A stretch of DNA of 64,000 nt from Phytoseiulus persimilis (lineage: Eukaryota > Arthropoda > Arachnida > Mesostigmata > Phytoseiidae), in contig CM075101.1 in NCBI GenBank assembly GCA_037576195.1, positions 15,810,001 to 15,874,000 on the forward strand, given 5' to 3'. The translations under genes and the position numbers were made by a program. Under the pieces are notes generated by a model that made no database searches, was not told the origin of the DNA, and saw only the letters and a program-made list of their open reading frames with translations. This document shows positions 8,624-19,740 of the stretch, one piece after another (within the stretch, counting starts at the first letter, position 1; every line of letters starts with the position of its first letter).

Positions 8624-11512
8624 ATTGGAGCCGAAAATAGAGATCATTTCGGAGGAGGCGTCTATGGTCCGCTTCAGGCGTCAATTTCAGGTGGCGAGCA
8701 AGTTTTTCCTCTCAACGAGCAATGTCGAGTGCTCTGCAATGAGAAGACCGAATGCTGGAGATGAATTGCAACTCCGCGTCTTCGAGCAGCGAATATCCGC
8801 ACTTTCTTTGGGGAGGCTCGAAGATGGTCCGATCATGCATGAGGTTCCGGAGGCAAGTGGTGCATGGTGACGAGGAGCACGTATTTGGGACATTCCATTT
8901 CACTCCAAACGCCATCCGATCTCATCTGTCTATCGTTTGATTCTCACAACGAAGGAACCGTGAGATGCAGAGCAGCTCACGTCGCGATTCGTCTGGCTGT
9001 TTTCTTATCCGACGAGAAGACGACTGTGCTCGATGAAACTCTAACTGTTTGTTACGAGAATCCCAGGGTTCCTGTCCGCTTTCGATGAGGTAAAGCCGGC
9101 GACGACTTCTGATAGCGGAAGGAACATCCTCACACTCGCGCAACGGGTGAGCGCGCATTTTCCGAGAGACTTATTCAAATGACACCAAGAGCGGATCGGC
9201 GAGAGAGCCGTCATCCACTTGGAAAACAACTTGACCAGAGCGATGTTCGGAAGACGATCCCTTCACTTTGCGACTCAGACTCCACTCACAATCACAAGTA
9301 AACCTTCACTTAGCCGGCTCCGGGCAGTTTTATCCGGTTTGATACCCGGAAAAACATGGAAAAACAACGGTTGCGGCCTGATTTTGTAGTTTCGGGAGCG
9401 AGTTTCAAAGAAACACTGATCTGTTTGGACTCATCTTCCATCCCTTCCGAGCACCATGACTCGCGTCCTGACGGGCGATTCCTGCGAATTTCTCATTGCC
9501 TGAAAGCTGGAAAAAAAAAATCCTTGCCGATCTCGTTCGTCCAAAGCAAGAACGTGGTTCCATTCTATTCGAGACGGCGGAGAGTGTTCACGTCATCCAA
9601 AGCATATCCTCCGAACGAGAAACCACGTGATAGGCTGGAAGCGTAACCTGTGAGAAATTCTTCTCAGCGGATGGTATGATGTTTCGAACAAGGTGGAGAG
9701 CGTGCGAGAGGCTCTTCCCTGGAGACAGAACATTTTTCTCTCATCGAAACGCATCTGCTCCGCGGAAACACCCTGTTCATGACGCTCACTCATGGTACTT
9801 CTTCCTTAGATAGTGACCGACACACTACTGCCCTGTACAAGTCACGAGAAGTTGACATCCCCATACCCCAAAGATCCTACGCGAAGGAAAGTGAACGCCG
9901 CACCTTCCAACTCTGAGGCATCGGTGTGCCAAGAGCGAGATGCCTCAGAGAACTTCAGTCAACGTTAACTCCATCAAGAACAGGTGCTGACAGAGAACGT
10001 TGTTCCAGAGTAAGGCGGAGATTGTCAGTCAGAGTTGCTCAAAAGGGTTTCACCGCAGCCTTCGAAACCGGACACGGATGCGTCTCTTCTTCAGCTTTCG
10101 GGCAGAGAAAATCGCCAAAATTTCTCTTGAGGATGCCGTGTTACGGGAAGAAAATAATATGAGTTCAAACAGATGAGTGCTTCCTTGGAAATCGCTCCCA
10201 AAAATCCTAAATCCCCCGGCCAGCAGGAACGACTCGCTCTCGAATGCCTGTCTACCTGCCGCCCTCCACCTAATCAGAGGACTGATTCCTGAGGGATACA
10301 CCGGCATCATACGTTGGATGCCTCTCTTTTCCGGCCATACAGGTCTTTTTCTCGATTTATTTCCACTTGAGTTATCGACGGGATTCAATTCAATTTATGG
10401 CATCGGGAAAACATCTTCGCCTCACAGTTTCGTTTTGCACCAGTTCTGCGCCTTTTTTTAGAAACGTCATGAGATACGACTCCAATAAGACAGGGTATGC
10501 GAGAGGGGCCAAAGGTATCGCCTCTAAAGTTCTCTGGAAGGTTTCGCTTGTTCGCTGCTGAGTCTTCTGTCTCTGAATATCCCTCCCCTCCCCCGAAATC
10601 ATTCATAGCACCAGGGTTTGCCTTGTTGAAGGTTTCGGGAAATGAAAGGACTCCCTCCCCTGCTTGAACGCGCCGGTCACGCCCGATGAAACGAAAGGAC
10701 TCGGACGAGATGCGTCTTTCTCCAAGCTCTCAGGCGAAGACATGTGAAATTTCTAGAAAAACGCTCCCAGAACTCCAAATGCAGCCACAGCCACAACTGT
10801 TGTTTTTTCCATGTATTTTTCAGTGACAAACCGGGTGGAACTCTTTCTAACCGGCTACACGACTGACCAACAGTGAAGGTTCACTCGTCAGTTCCCAGGC
10901 TCCCATGCGCGGCTCGGGAACATATCTTCGAGATTATAGTAAAACCAGCCTGCTCCCGCTTATGGAGATGAATTGGAGTATGGAGATACTTTGTCTTCCT
11001 ACTGAAGTTTTACTTTCCGCATCCTTCCGAGTTTCAATCTTAGCATCCTTTGGAGTGAAGTGAGGTTCCGCAAGTTACGAATCAGCAAGATTATTTTCGC
11101 AAAACTTCCCGGTCGATACTCGAAACAGACGACTCGAAGGATCATCGCATTACATCGCATCATTGCAAAAGATCATCATCATTGGAGGCACGATAGAGAC
11201 AACTTATGTTTTCTTTCCTCCACGTCTTTTCACTCAGTCTCTCAATGCGCTCAACTGAATCAGGTGCGATTAGGAGAATCACTGCTCGGAGCCTTGATGT
11301 GCTCATTGTTATAATCGGTCTTTTTAAGCAGAGATAAGTGACGAATTTACTCCTGTATATTTGTTCCCAGAATGTTCGATGAGGGCATCGCCTTGTCTGA
11401 GCGTCGGACCAGAAAGAGAGAACTTCGATACAAAAAAAAGCATTGTTATTCTCGTAAACTATTATTCATCACATGCGATACCGGAGCCAAACTTGTTGCG
11501 TTCGAAATCCCC
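8624..11512. other. intergenic, no recognisable gene
   Basis: I see no frame with family motifs, exon-like ends or a signal peptide. Only short unrelated ORFs on both strands are present. This is the sequence into which the LINE inserted. Confidence 0.5.
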
Positions 11513-12766
11513 TCAGAAATATGTCGATCCTCCTCTCATCACCTTCCGTGATCTCGAAAAACTCCTTCCTCTCTCCGCCCCGCGGCGGAACGGGTGAGAG
11601 TACGAGCCACTGCTTTGGAACAACGGCGATTCTGATCGTTCATCTGAAACGAGGGAGTTGTACTCGATGATCCCTCTCTTGACTACGTTGGCCTTCCGGG
11701 TCATAGTCTTCACACTCCGCTCCTCGGAAGCTTTCTTCGGCAAGTCCGATGATTTTCCGAACGATCCTGTAATCTGCTCTACAGGTCTTGACATTATGAA
11801 GCGGCGTTGCGTTAAACCCGGTTTCGGCATCGGTTTCTCCCCGCTGCAGGGAGTTTCCTTGTATTCCTCGCTTTCTGCCCCGTCCTTCCGCCCCTTAGCC
11901 CCGGTCTCTTCGCCTGGTTTGTTCGGGGCGAATTTCGACTCATTCGATTTACTGGTCTCCGCATCTTCATTTGGGTCTGATACGGGCTTCGTATTGGTTT
12001 CAGAGCGACGAAACGCTCTCGCACGCATTTCTCCATCGCCTGGAGCGCCTGCAGCAGCCTCTGGCGCGGCCTTGGCGTCAGCCGTGGCCTTAGCGTCAGC
12101 CGTGGCCTTAGCGTCAGCTGCAGCCAGCGCACGGTTCGGTTTTGCGATCTTCTCCAGCTCCTCTGGTGGCTCTCCGCCTTTTGGCAACTCACAACCAGAA
12201 CGGTCACTTCCCGATGCACGAGATGGCGGTACCGTGTCTTCAAGGACCTGACTCGCAGTCGTCGCCCCGTCATCATTAGTGTCTGAAGACGCGACACTGC
12301 TAGCTTCTTCAGATGTGTTGGAATACATCCTGACCTGACCATTTTTCGCATCCCTGCTTACTTGCACGTTCTCTTTCTCCACGTGGTCGTTGCACTTATC
12401 CAGTCCCCCAACTTTGTTCCTCGTTGGTGACTCCCCCTCAGTGCGATCGCGGCTCTTGTTGAACTCGGCAACCGAAGACTTTCTCTTGTCTCTCGATCCT
12501 CTAACCACTTCGGAACTATCACGACCATTTGCGTCATTGCCTCCCATCGCGCGTTGCATCATCGCCCCTCCTTCACTGTCGCGCTCGAATCGATTCCCTG
12601 TTCGACGACTTCCGAGTCGAGTCCGAGGGTAGGCGCGCCTGGAATCGGGTCCGTCATTCTTCGTGGACCATGGAGACTCGGGATCGCTCCCGCGATTCCC
12701 AACGCGCTTCGACAGTGTCACGCCAGCGCAAAGGTAGAGCATGACAATCGCGATGTGAAACCTCAT
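11513..12766 (-). CDS. putative secreted low-complexity protein (417 aa)
   Basis: This is a single uninterrupted minus-strand frame. I chose the ATG at 12766, eight codons inside the longest frame, because it is followed at once by a classic signal peptide (MRFHIAIVMLYLCAGVTLS, cleavage likely before KR). The mature part is hydrophilic and rich in Ser, Lys, Arg, Glu, Gly and Ala. It has a triplicated 21-bp/7-residue ADAKAT repeat near the middle and a Ser/Arg-rich C-terminus; no enzymatic domain is visible. A TATTTAAG box stands about 75 bp upstream. I do not recognise the family. Signal peptide plus disorder suggests a secreted structural, salivary or precursor protein, which is inference. 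Lack of introns contrasts with the genes further right. Confidence 0.6.
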   Translation of the reverse strand: MRFHIAIVMLYLCAGVTLSKRVGNRGSDPESPWSTKNDGPDSRRAYPRTRLGSRRTGNRFERDSEGGAMMQRAMGGNDANGRDSSEVVRGSRDKRKSSVAEFNKSRDRTEGESPTRNKVGGLDKCNDHVEKENVQVSRDAKNGQVRMYSNTSEEASSVASSDTNDDGATTASQVLEDTVPPSRASGSDRSGCELPKGGEPPEELEKIAKPNRALAAADAKATADAKATADAKAAPEAAAGAPGDGEMRARAFRRSETNTKPVSDPNEDAETSKSNESKFAPNKPGEETGAKGRKDGAESEEYKETPCSGEKPMPKPGLTQRRFIMSRPVEQITGSFGKSSDLPKKASEERSVKTMTRKANVVKRGIIEYNSLVSDERSESPLFQSSGSYSHPFRRGAERGRSFSRSRKVMRGGSTYF

Positions 12767-12840
12767 CACGGCGGAATCGCTCAAATGCATCAGTTCAACG
12801 ATTCGCTTGAGGCGAGTGTCCGACTCAGATTAGACCGACA

Positions 12841-12848
12841 CTTAAATA
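12841..12848 (-). promoter_or_regulatory. TATA box of the 12.7-kb secreted-protein gene
   Basis: On the minus strand TATTTAAG lies 75-82 bp before the chosen ATG. Transcription starting about 25-30 bp downstream would leave a short 5' UTR of about 50 bp. It supports the minus-strand ORF as a real gene. Confidence 0.45.
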
Positions 12849-12921
12849 AGATACTCGATGATGCTCTCAGCTTAGAATGAGACCGCCTTTTCGAGAGACG
12901 GATGATTCGAGCCCGTTCTGC

Positions 12922-12927
12922 TATAAA
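12922..12927 (+). promoter_or_regulatory. plus-strand TATAAA, possible divergent promoter
   Basis: TATAAA on the plus strand lies about 75 bp from the minus-strand TATA box and points away from it. No convincing plus-strand gene was found downstream, so this may be chance. Confidence 0.2.
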
Positions 12928-13429
12928 GCATCTCGCCGCTCGCTGTCCTTGAGATTTCATCTGACCCTAGAGAACGTGAGCTCTCCTGTCACCGCTTTGT
13001 TCTGAAACGGCATCTGAGCTACAGAGAGGCTCGAACGATACGCTTTTTCTCGACATTGGGGAGCAGCTACGTTCCAGCTCATTGAATACCGCTGTCGCAG
13101 CTATCGCGACTGCTCCTGAGCAGTTACAAGGCTGACGGAGCTCATTTCCCTCACATCATCTAACGGATGTCACAGCAAAAGGTTGCTTGGTCCGAAGGGC
13201 ACTCGACAAGCCACGGAATGATGCGGCTCAGGACAGTATGAGCGAGAGAAACACATCAAGTATCACTTGATGTAATCTGCACTATCAGCATTCATGGGAC
13301 ATCCTCATCATTCAACATCCTGATCCCGGGAATCCTTTTCGAAAGGCTTCGCATCCCAATTTTCGGGAAACAATTCTCGAGGAATTCACCGGAGTGGAGA
13401 GATGTCATCTGGGTGCCCGCAAAGTCAAG

Positions 13430-13498
13430 CCCGAAAAAAAGAAGCCGAAACGGATGAGCCCGAAGAGAATGAGCCCGCAAGCCTCCTCTCCCAACAGC
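13430..13498 (+). repeat. segment repeated in inverse at 15669-15728
   Basis: Two 17-base blocks, CCGAAACGGATGAGCCC and CCTCCTCTCCCAACAGC, recur in the same order in the complement of 15669-15728. The left copy has an internal GAATGAGCCCG duplication between them. One frame in each copy encodes an acidic ETDEP peptide. The two copies lie on either side of the palindromic element 14212-15349. Confidence 0.6.
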
Positions 13499-14211
13499 AA
13501 AGTGGTTGGGATTAGTTTAGCGTGGAAGAATTTCGGCCTTGTTTCGCTCAGCCCACCTACTTCTTCTGCCTCTCTTACGTCCTTGCGCTTAAGTCCTCGC
13601 TCAGAGATGGGACAGCGAGTCCCGTTTCTACCGCCTCCTTGTTTGAAGTGAACAAAGGTATAGCTGCTACAGGACACAATGTGCTGAGCGCGAATGTTGA
13701 AGTTTCCGAGGTCAATTTGCTGGAACTGGAGAGGAACCTTTCCCTACTCCTCTGGGAGCATTCGTCATACGCAGGAAACCAGCCGACTCCCGGCCAACTG
13801 GTCGCGGCTCGCGCGGCTGGACTGAGGTTTCCAGTGTAGAGGCTCTCTTCTCCCCCTTCATTGGGTCAGCATTCCTGACTCGGCCAATCGATACACGTTG
13901 TTACTTTTCTGTGTTGTAATTAGCTCATCGCTGATCAAAGTTTTTGAATGAGATCGGGGAATGTCCTAGCACATCGGAAATCGTCTCTGGTTGTTCCTAG
14001 AGCGTTTATCATGAGTTTAGCTCCAACTTCATGACATATATCGTGGATTGAGACGTCAAATCGCTTCATTGTGCGGGGAAGCGGTTCGTTTCGTAGATTT
14101 CAATCGTAGACGGTCACATCGGGTCTCGGGGGCATTCCTGGACGTCGAATCAGCTCCACGGACCCCGGACACGTATGGTCAGATCGATCCCGGAACCACC
14201 TTCATAGTCCA

Positions 14212-15349
14212 CAGGGTCTGTTCTTTAAGCTGCAATTTCGTGGCCTCCGTGTTTTAAACTGTATTTCGGCCAAATTTCATCCGATCTGGGAATTTTAGAA
14301 AGCCCTCGAAGAGGCGCATCTTTTCGCATCGTCCTTTTTGAGAATCAGATCACTGTTGCGTTTTCCAGAGCTCGACGAAGTGTCCCTCATTTTATACCAT
14401 AGCCCCTGAAAGAACCTTCCAGGGAATCGGGTATTCGCGACAGATTCCCAAAAAGGAGAAACGATTGAAAATCGGAGAACCGGCATTCAATACGATATAC
14501 CCCTTAATTGAGGCCTCCAGACCCCTTGCCGACCCCTCTCGTGGAGAACTGCCCGTAACTCTTCAGGGAAGCCGATTTCGGAAATTTCACAGGTAGCAGA
14601 ATTTTCCTATTTCGAGCCAAACTACCCGGAAACGAAGCAATCGGTACCTTTTTCTTTTACCTCAAAAAACACTGGGCGCTTCTTATGTCCCTGCCTGGAA
14701 TCAAAGTCTCTTAATCGAACTAGGAGCCGTTTCCCGCGATGACTTTCTTCAGTCTGCTGCGGGAGCCGAGTTCTCGGCGCGTTCGCACTCGGGGACATGG
14801 AATGAGCGCCCAGTAACTTTTGAGGTGAAGAAAAAAGTTATCGTATCGACCCGGTGACTTTGTTCCCGGCAGTTCGGCTCGGAATGAGGAAGTTTTGCCA
14901 TTAGTGAAATTTCCGAGATCGGCTTCCCTGAGGAGTGAGGGGCGGTTCTCCACGGGAGAGATCGGCAGCGGGTCTGGAGGCCTCAGGTTAGGGGTATCTT
15001 GCATTGAATACCGTTTCCGCGATCCGCAACCGATTCGCGCGTTCTCGCGAGCATTTTGTAGCTGGGATCGAGAGGAATCTTCCCGTTTTGTATTTTTCGG
15101 AATTGGTTGAGAATCGGCCATTCTCTGGTAGGCTATTTTAGGGGTCATGGATTAGGTTGGGAAAAACTTCGACGTTCCTGGAAAACGCAACACGGATGTC
15201 ATTATTGAAAATTGAAATGCGAAAAGATGCGCCTCTTCAGGAGCTCCCGAAATCGCCAAGAAAAATTCACAGATCGTATGAAATTCGACCGAAATACAGC
15301 TCGAAACACGGAGGCCACGGAAATGTTGCAGCTCAAACAACACACCGTG
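14212..15349. mobile_element. old palindromic element (1138 bp) with CAGGGT...ends
   Basis: The left half (14212 to about 14700) and right half (about 14790 to 15349) are inverted copies of about 480 bp, roughly 80% alike. Matched blocks include GAAGAGGCGCATCTTTTCGCA at 14308 with its complement near 15220, GTGGCCTCCGTGTTT near the left end with its complement near the right end, and CACTGGGCGC near the centre. Ends resemble CAGGGTSTGTT. TA follows the right end while CA precedes the left, consistent with a decayed TA duplication. No coding sequence is seen. It is a non-autonomous foldback/MITE-type element. Confidence 0.75.
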
Positions 15350-15529
15350 TATCTGGAGGGCAGATAGAAAGAATGACAAACTCACGATTTGTCGAACTGA
15401 CAGACGGAGCAGATTAGATATAGTGAGGATGAGGATACCACCGTTACTTAAACTCCTCCTGACGGTTTTCCCGTTGACCGCACTCCTGGCTTCGACGAGG
15501 CGAGGATTCTCAGAATATTCTGTGCTCCG

Positions 15530-16207
15530 TTAGAAGCTTGGTAGTGCTGCCTGATTCAGCGTTGCGACATACAGTTTCGGTCCACGAATATCCATGCTTG
15601 GGGGCTCGTCATCCGTCGTTAGAGTCTCACAACGATACGGATCACGCTGACCCAGGCCCGACCGCTCCGCTGTTGGGAGAGGAGGTTTTTTGGGCTCATC
15701 CGTTTCGGTTTCATCTTTTTCGAGCTCACGCGTTTCTGGCTCGATTTTTGCCCGTTGCAACAACGTTCTCGAATTCCGCTATAGATCAGATAGGTTCGGG
15801 AAGTAGATGAGTCCGGGAATCATACGATGGCATATCAGCTAACGGGGCCACAATAATTTCGAAAAGCTACCGTCGGCACCTCTTCGCCTCGACTGGGAAA
15901 GAACATGGGTTTCGGTGAGGTGTTGCTGCAGTGCGAGAGTAGCGGGATATGCGTCCGGTACTCCGCCCTCGGCTGTCGTGGCTCGGATGTCTATCCTGAC
16001 TTCGGCATAGGGAGTTGCCCGATGGAGCGCGTACCCGTCATCGAAGCACGATTGGTTCGCGAAGAAATCGTTGAGCAAACCACACGTCTCTCCGGGGACT
16101 TTGGCGGATTCCTTGCTCTGTCCTGCAACTGTTCTGGACGTAGAAACAGCTCTACCTCTCGGAGAGAATATGTAAGGCTCGAGTGCTTGGGGCTCGTCCA
16201 GATTCAT
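15530..16207 (-). other. two minus-strand ORFs of uncertain status
   Basis: Frames 16207-15839 (122 aa) and 15763-15530 (77 aa) lie head to tail on the minus strand. The downstream one contains acidic ELEKDETETDEP and ends after DIRGPKLYVA. The upstream one begins MNLDEPQ. Neither has a signal peptide, clear splice sites or a known domain. They could be exons of one gene or chance ORFs; the acidic peptide is shared with the inverted copy at 13430-13498. Confidence 0.2.
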
Positions 16208-16683
16208 CGGAGTCCGCAGTCATGTACATGAAAGCTGGAATCGTATCTCAGCAATCTCTGTGGAAACTAGTTGATCGGAGCTGGTACGGGATCGCTCCAC
16301 TGTCAGTAAAGTTAGTGATCGACAACAGAGGCTCTGAAGAATCCGATGTCGTTGAAGGAAAGTGTTGCACTTGACTCACGATACTGAATCTCTGAACAGG
16401 TCCGTGATGTGACAACATTGAGCGAGCCCAGATGTTCATAATCAAACACGATTTTTATCAAAAGTCAGAGGAAAACGAAGTCACTCCGTTCCTTTCTGCC
16501 CGATCCTAGTTCAGCTGCTCGCGAAACTTATCCCACGAGTCCGGGCAACGTGCTTGGGCCATTTGAGGATTCGAGTTATTCAAAAGGTATTACAGAGTTG
16601 ATTGCATGCAGCTGCGCAATTCGGAGAGCTAGTTATCGCCCACGGTAACAACCTACAAAGCTTAGTTGAAATCATTCGACCCC

Positions 16684-17319
16684 TCAGTTTTCTTGCCACT
16701 TGTTCCGACGATTCATGGAGAGCTCGTCCCAAGAAATCGCCTTGATTTCAGCCTCAAGGCGGTGAAGCTCTCTACTGAACTTATCTCTCGTGGAGCCAGA
16801 GAGGGTCTCAGCGATGCGAGGATCGGAGATCAGGCTCTTCACGTAGCTCAAACCAAAGAGCAATCGCTGCCGCTTGCGAGAGCTTCCGGAATCGGGTGCT
16901 GTTGTTGATGATGCCTTCCTTCGGGAACGGCCCGACCGCCCCGCTGTTTTTGTAGGTGGCCTGTTCTGGTATTCAGACAAAGATGATTCCGAAGCTGGTG
17001 GCTCATCGCTGGACGCCGGGCGATTGTCCTCAGCCGGTTCCTCTTTGGAATCTTCCCGTTCAGAAGTTTGCGATTTTCGCGGGCCTGCCGATAAGCGGTC
17101 CTGATATTTGATTTTCTCTTCGGTGTCGAATTGCCTCTTCGCTTCTTCGTACGTAAGGATGTTTTTCGTCGCGGCTGTAGGCTTCTTGGAACCGGAATAA
17201 CCATTCTGTTGAGCCCTTACTGATCTATCTTGATTTTCATCCTCTTCTCTCGAAGATACCTCGGAAATGCCTATCTGTATGCACAAACTGCTAGCCACGA
17301 CAGCGATAAACAGCTTCAT
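16684..17319 (-). CDS. putative secreted hydrophilic protein (211 aa)
   Basis: This is an intronless minus-strand frame. The ATG at 17319 is preferred over the upstream one because it opens a signal peptide (MKLFIAVVASSLCIQIGIS). It also leaves a good promoter distance: a TATATA box at 17408-17413 is about 90 bp upstream. The mature chain is Glu/Lys/Arg/Ser-rich with predicted helical stretches (YEEAKRQF; a C-terminal LHRLEAEIKAISWDEL) and a basic SRRKA/SRKRQR patch that could be a processing site. No known domain is recognised. Its arrangement matches the 12.7-kb ORF: same strand, signal peptide, charged low complexity, TATA-led and intron-free. Both may belong to one class of secreted proteins. 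Confidence 0.6.
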   Translation of the reverse strand: MKLFIAVVASSLCIQIGISEVSSREEDENQDRSVRAQQNGYSGSKKPTAATKNILTYEEAKRQFDTEEKIKYQDRLSAGPRKSQTSEREDSKEEPAEDNRPASSDEPPASESSLSEYQNRPPTKTAGRSGRSRRKASSTTAPDSGSSRKRQRLLFGLSYVKSLISDPRIAETLSGSTRDKFSRELHRLEAEIKAISWDELSMNRRNKWQEN

Positions 17320-17404
17320 CCTGTAGGGATCGTCAACACTTCGGAATAAAGGACAGTTGACGGGTCCAGGCGCAGTGAGCGATGTGGAGAACAATGTCAC
17401 AATG

Positions 17405-17415
17405 TGAATATATAG
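17405..17415 (-). promoter_or_regulatory. TATA box of the 17.3-kb secreted-protein gene
   Basis: On the minus strand GCTATATATTC sits about 90 bp before the ATG, a normal place for a core promoter with a UTR of about 60 bp. Confidence 0.5.
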
Positions 17416-17953
17416 CGGAGAGCGCCCGCTTGCCGCTATTCTCGGCGCACCATGAAAGATTGTTCAGAGCTGACAGTTTGAACAAGAATGATGCTTTCGA
17501 GATGAGCCGTGATTTAATTTCAAGCATATACTCAAGCCTAAAACTGAGCGAATTATTTAGACCGATTCGATCGAAGGCTCTCAGACTGGATGAAGACGTG
17601 ACGAATAAATCAAGATCGAGAGAGTTTTGTCTGGTATATGTATTTCGGGACCCCGGAGCACGCTAAATTGCCGCGATCAGGCTCTCTCCAATTGTGCTAC
17701 CAGGTCAAAGCAGGAGAAAGAGGCAGCCAGTACTTGGAGCATTCCCGTGAGTGGTCCCGGCGAAATTATACAGTTCGAGCCTCGTGTAGGTCTATTGTTT
17801 TCAGATAATTGGTGCGTATGCTTTCACGAAAACACGGAACGTGGGCTCATCCTCCCGAAATCAAAGATTCCTAAGCCGAACGCCATTGTGCGATTACAAA
17901 TGTTGAGCGCGTTCAACTTTGATTACTCATAACTCCATTCCCAGGAGGCGCGG

Positions 17954-19034
17954 GGGTGAAATAGTAAAAAGCTGCCTGATTCAGTCAGCTTCCAGATCCG
18001 ACCTCGTGTTAATCCGACAAACGGCGTGCCCACATCGACGGCTTGACTGGAATGGTCGAAAATCAGGCAATCGCGATTCCGGCGAAACTAAGGTCGTGTC
18101 TTCTCTTCGGAATCACGAAGTTCGTCGACAATTGGGCTGTTAAGAGAAGATTTGAAGGAAACGGCCGCTCCAAACCGGATATATCGGCCTCGGAAGTCGG
18201 TCTCTCTTGTCACCTGCAACCATTCGATGCGTGAAATTGTTTTGTTCCTTCGCTTTTGTGCTTATCGGACTGTTGATAAAAAACCCAGACATGCAGTTTT
18301 GAGATGAGACCGAGTCTGGTAAGGTGCCGCCAAATTGTTGGCGCGTCACCATCTTCCGCCATCTCGTCGTTGACAATCGACGGATTGTCAGCTGGATGGG
18401 CCTGGACGAATAGTCAGCCTCTGCTCGCGACCCATCCGATCTCCGATCGCGGTTCATCAGTCCGCAATCAAGGGCAGGTCAGCTGAGAGAAGAAGGATTG
18501 CCACCTGGTAATCTGGCGGAGCATTTGCTGTTGTTGGGTTCACACGGAATCGCTTCGCCGGACCCTGTTTCCGTTCCAAGTCGAGCCTCCGCAGCTATCC
18601 TGCCCTTCTTGAGCTCGAACAGCATAGCGTAACGGATTTCCTTATCACGGTTCGCCATCTCCGGATAATGTTGAGAGTACGTGAGTGATTCGATGACGCT
18701 CCAACGGCATCTTACCAGACTGGGTTTCACCGGTTCAGATCGATGCCAGGGTGCCGCATTTCGAGGCCGATATCTCCTGTTTGCGGCGGCCGATTTCCTC
18801 AATTTTTTTCGTGAAAAACCCTAACCTCCGAAGAGATTCCTGCTCCTGAGGAGAAAACACGGCGTCATATTCTCGGTTCCGCCAGGATCGCAGAATCGCG
18901 ATCTCACGATTTCCGAGCATTTCAGGAAAAAAAAAACGGTTTTTGCACGCCGTTCGACAGATCAACAAAGCTTTGCTAGATCTGGAAGCTGGCTGAATTC
19001 CGAAGTTGAGTCCGACGTACTTTAGCAATCACCC
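17954..19034. mobile_element. old palindromic element (about 1.08 kb) with GGGTGA...TCACCC ends
   Basis: The two halves are diverged inverted copies. CAGCTTCCAGATC near 17990 matches the complement near 18980, ACGGCGTGC matches near 18945, ATATCGGCCTCG at 18180 matches near 18765, and CAGTCTGGTAAG-type blocks match near 18712. Outer ends read GGGTGA and TCACCC. There is no transposase and no intact ORF. Identity is patchy, so it is an old non-autonomous element. The short ORFs inside it are by-products. Confidence 0.65.
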
Positions 19035-19734
19035 AATACATTGAAGCACACGCTATTGTTATTCAAGAGTCTGAGATAACTGGAACAAAGCTCGCGATTG
19101 ACGCTCCCGGCTGTCTACCAGAGGCAGAGTTTGCCGCGTAACGGATCAGGTTTACTTTCGATACTGTGGTGGTACGAATGTTGGAGCCGTTTGAGCCACT
19201 TGCGTAATGGGAGAGAGACGACAAAAAGTGTCTTCGAAATCTGAAGGAATGCTGATCAGGCATGCTGATCCGTTAAATATGCGCATTATGATCCGCTCAA
19301 ACTCGAGCCACAAACCACACTTCCGGCCCGCTCCGAGATGAATAGGGAGCGGCACTTGAGTCTCGAATAACTGATGTGAAGCCTCTTTCATCTAGGCATG
19401 TAGAGATCCGGGACAAGCGGAAGCCCTCGCTGAAGAGGAAATCGACTTCTTCTGATGCTCATGGAATGGTTGATGGTGGAATCCTCCCGAGGGGATTCTG
19501 ACTGCACGCCTCTCTCACAACTCGTTACACCTCGATCAGATGGACTGATTGATGTGGGAAATATTTCATACAGCTAGCAACCTATGGAAGGCTACGTGAG
19601 AGGAAAGATTTTCGTTCACCTAGAATCTTCCGTGACGAGACGTTGATCAGTCTGCTCGCGGTGGCAGGGATGGATCAATAGACTTATCCCGTACCATTCA
19701 TCAAGCGGTGGGAAGGGATTCAAAATTCCGGTAC

Positions 19735-19740
19735 TTTATT
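19735..19740 (-). promoter_or_regulatory. possible poly(A) signal for the AGTRAP gene
   Basis: TTTATT on the plus strand is AATAAA on the minus strand, about 1 kb past the AGTRAP stop. It would imply a long 3' UTR; closer variant signals are possible. Confidence 0.25.
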
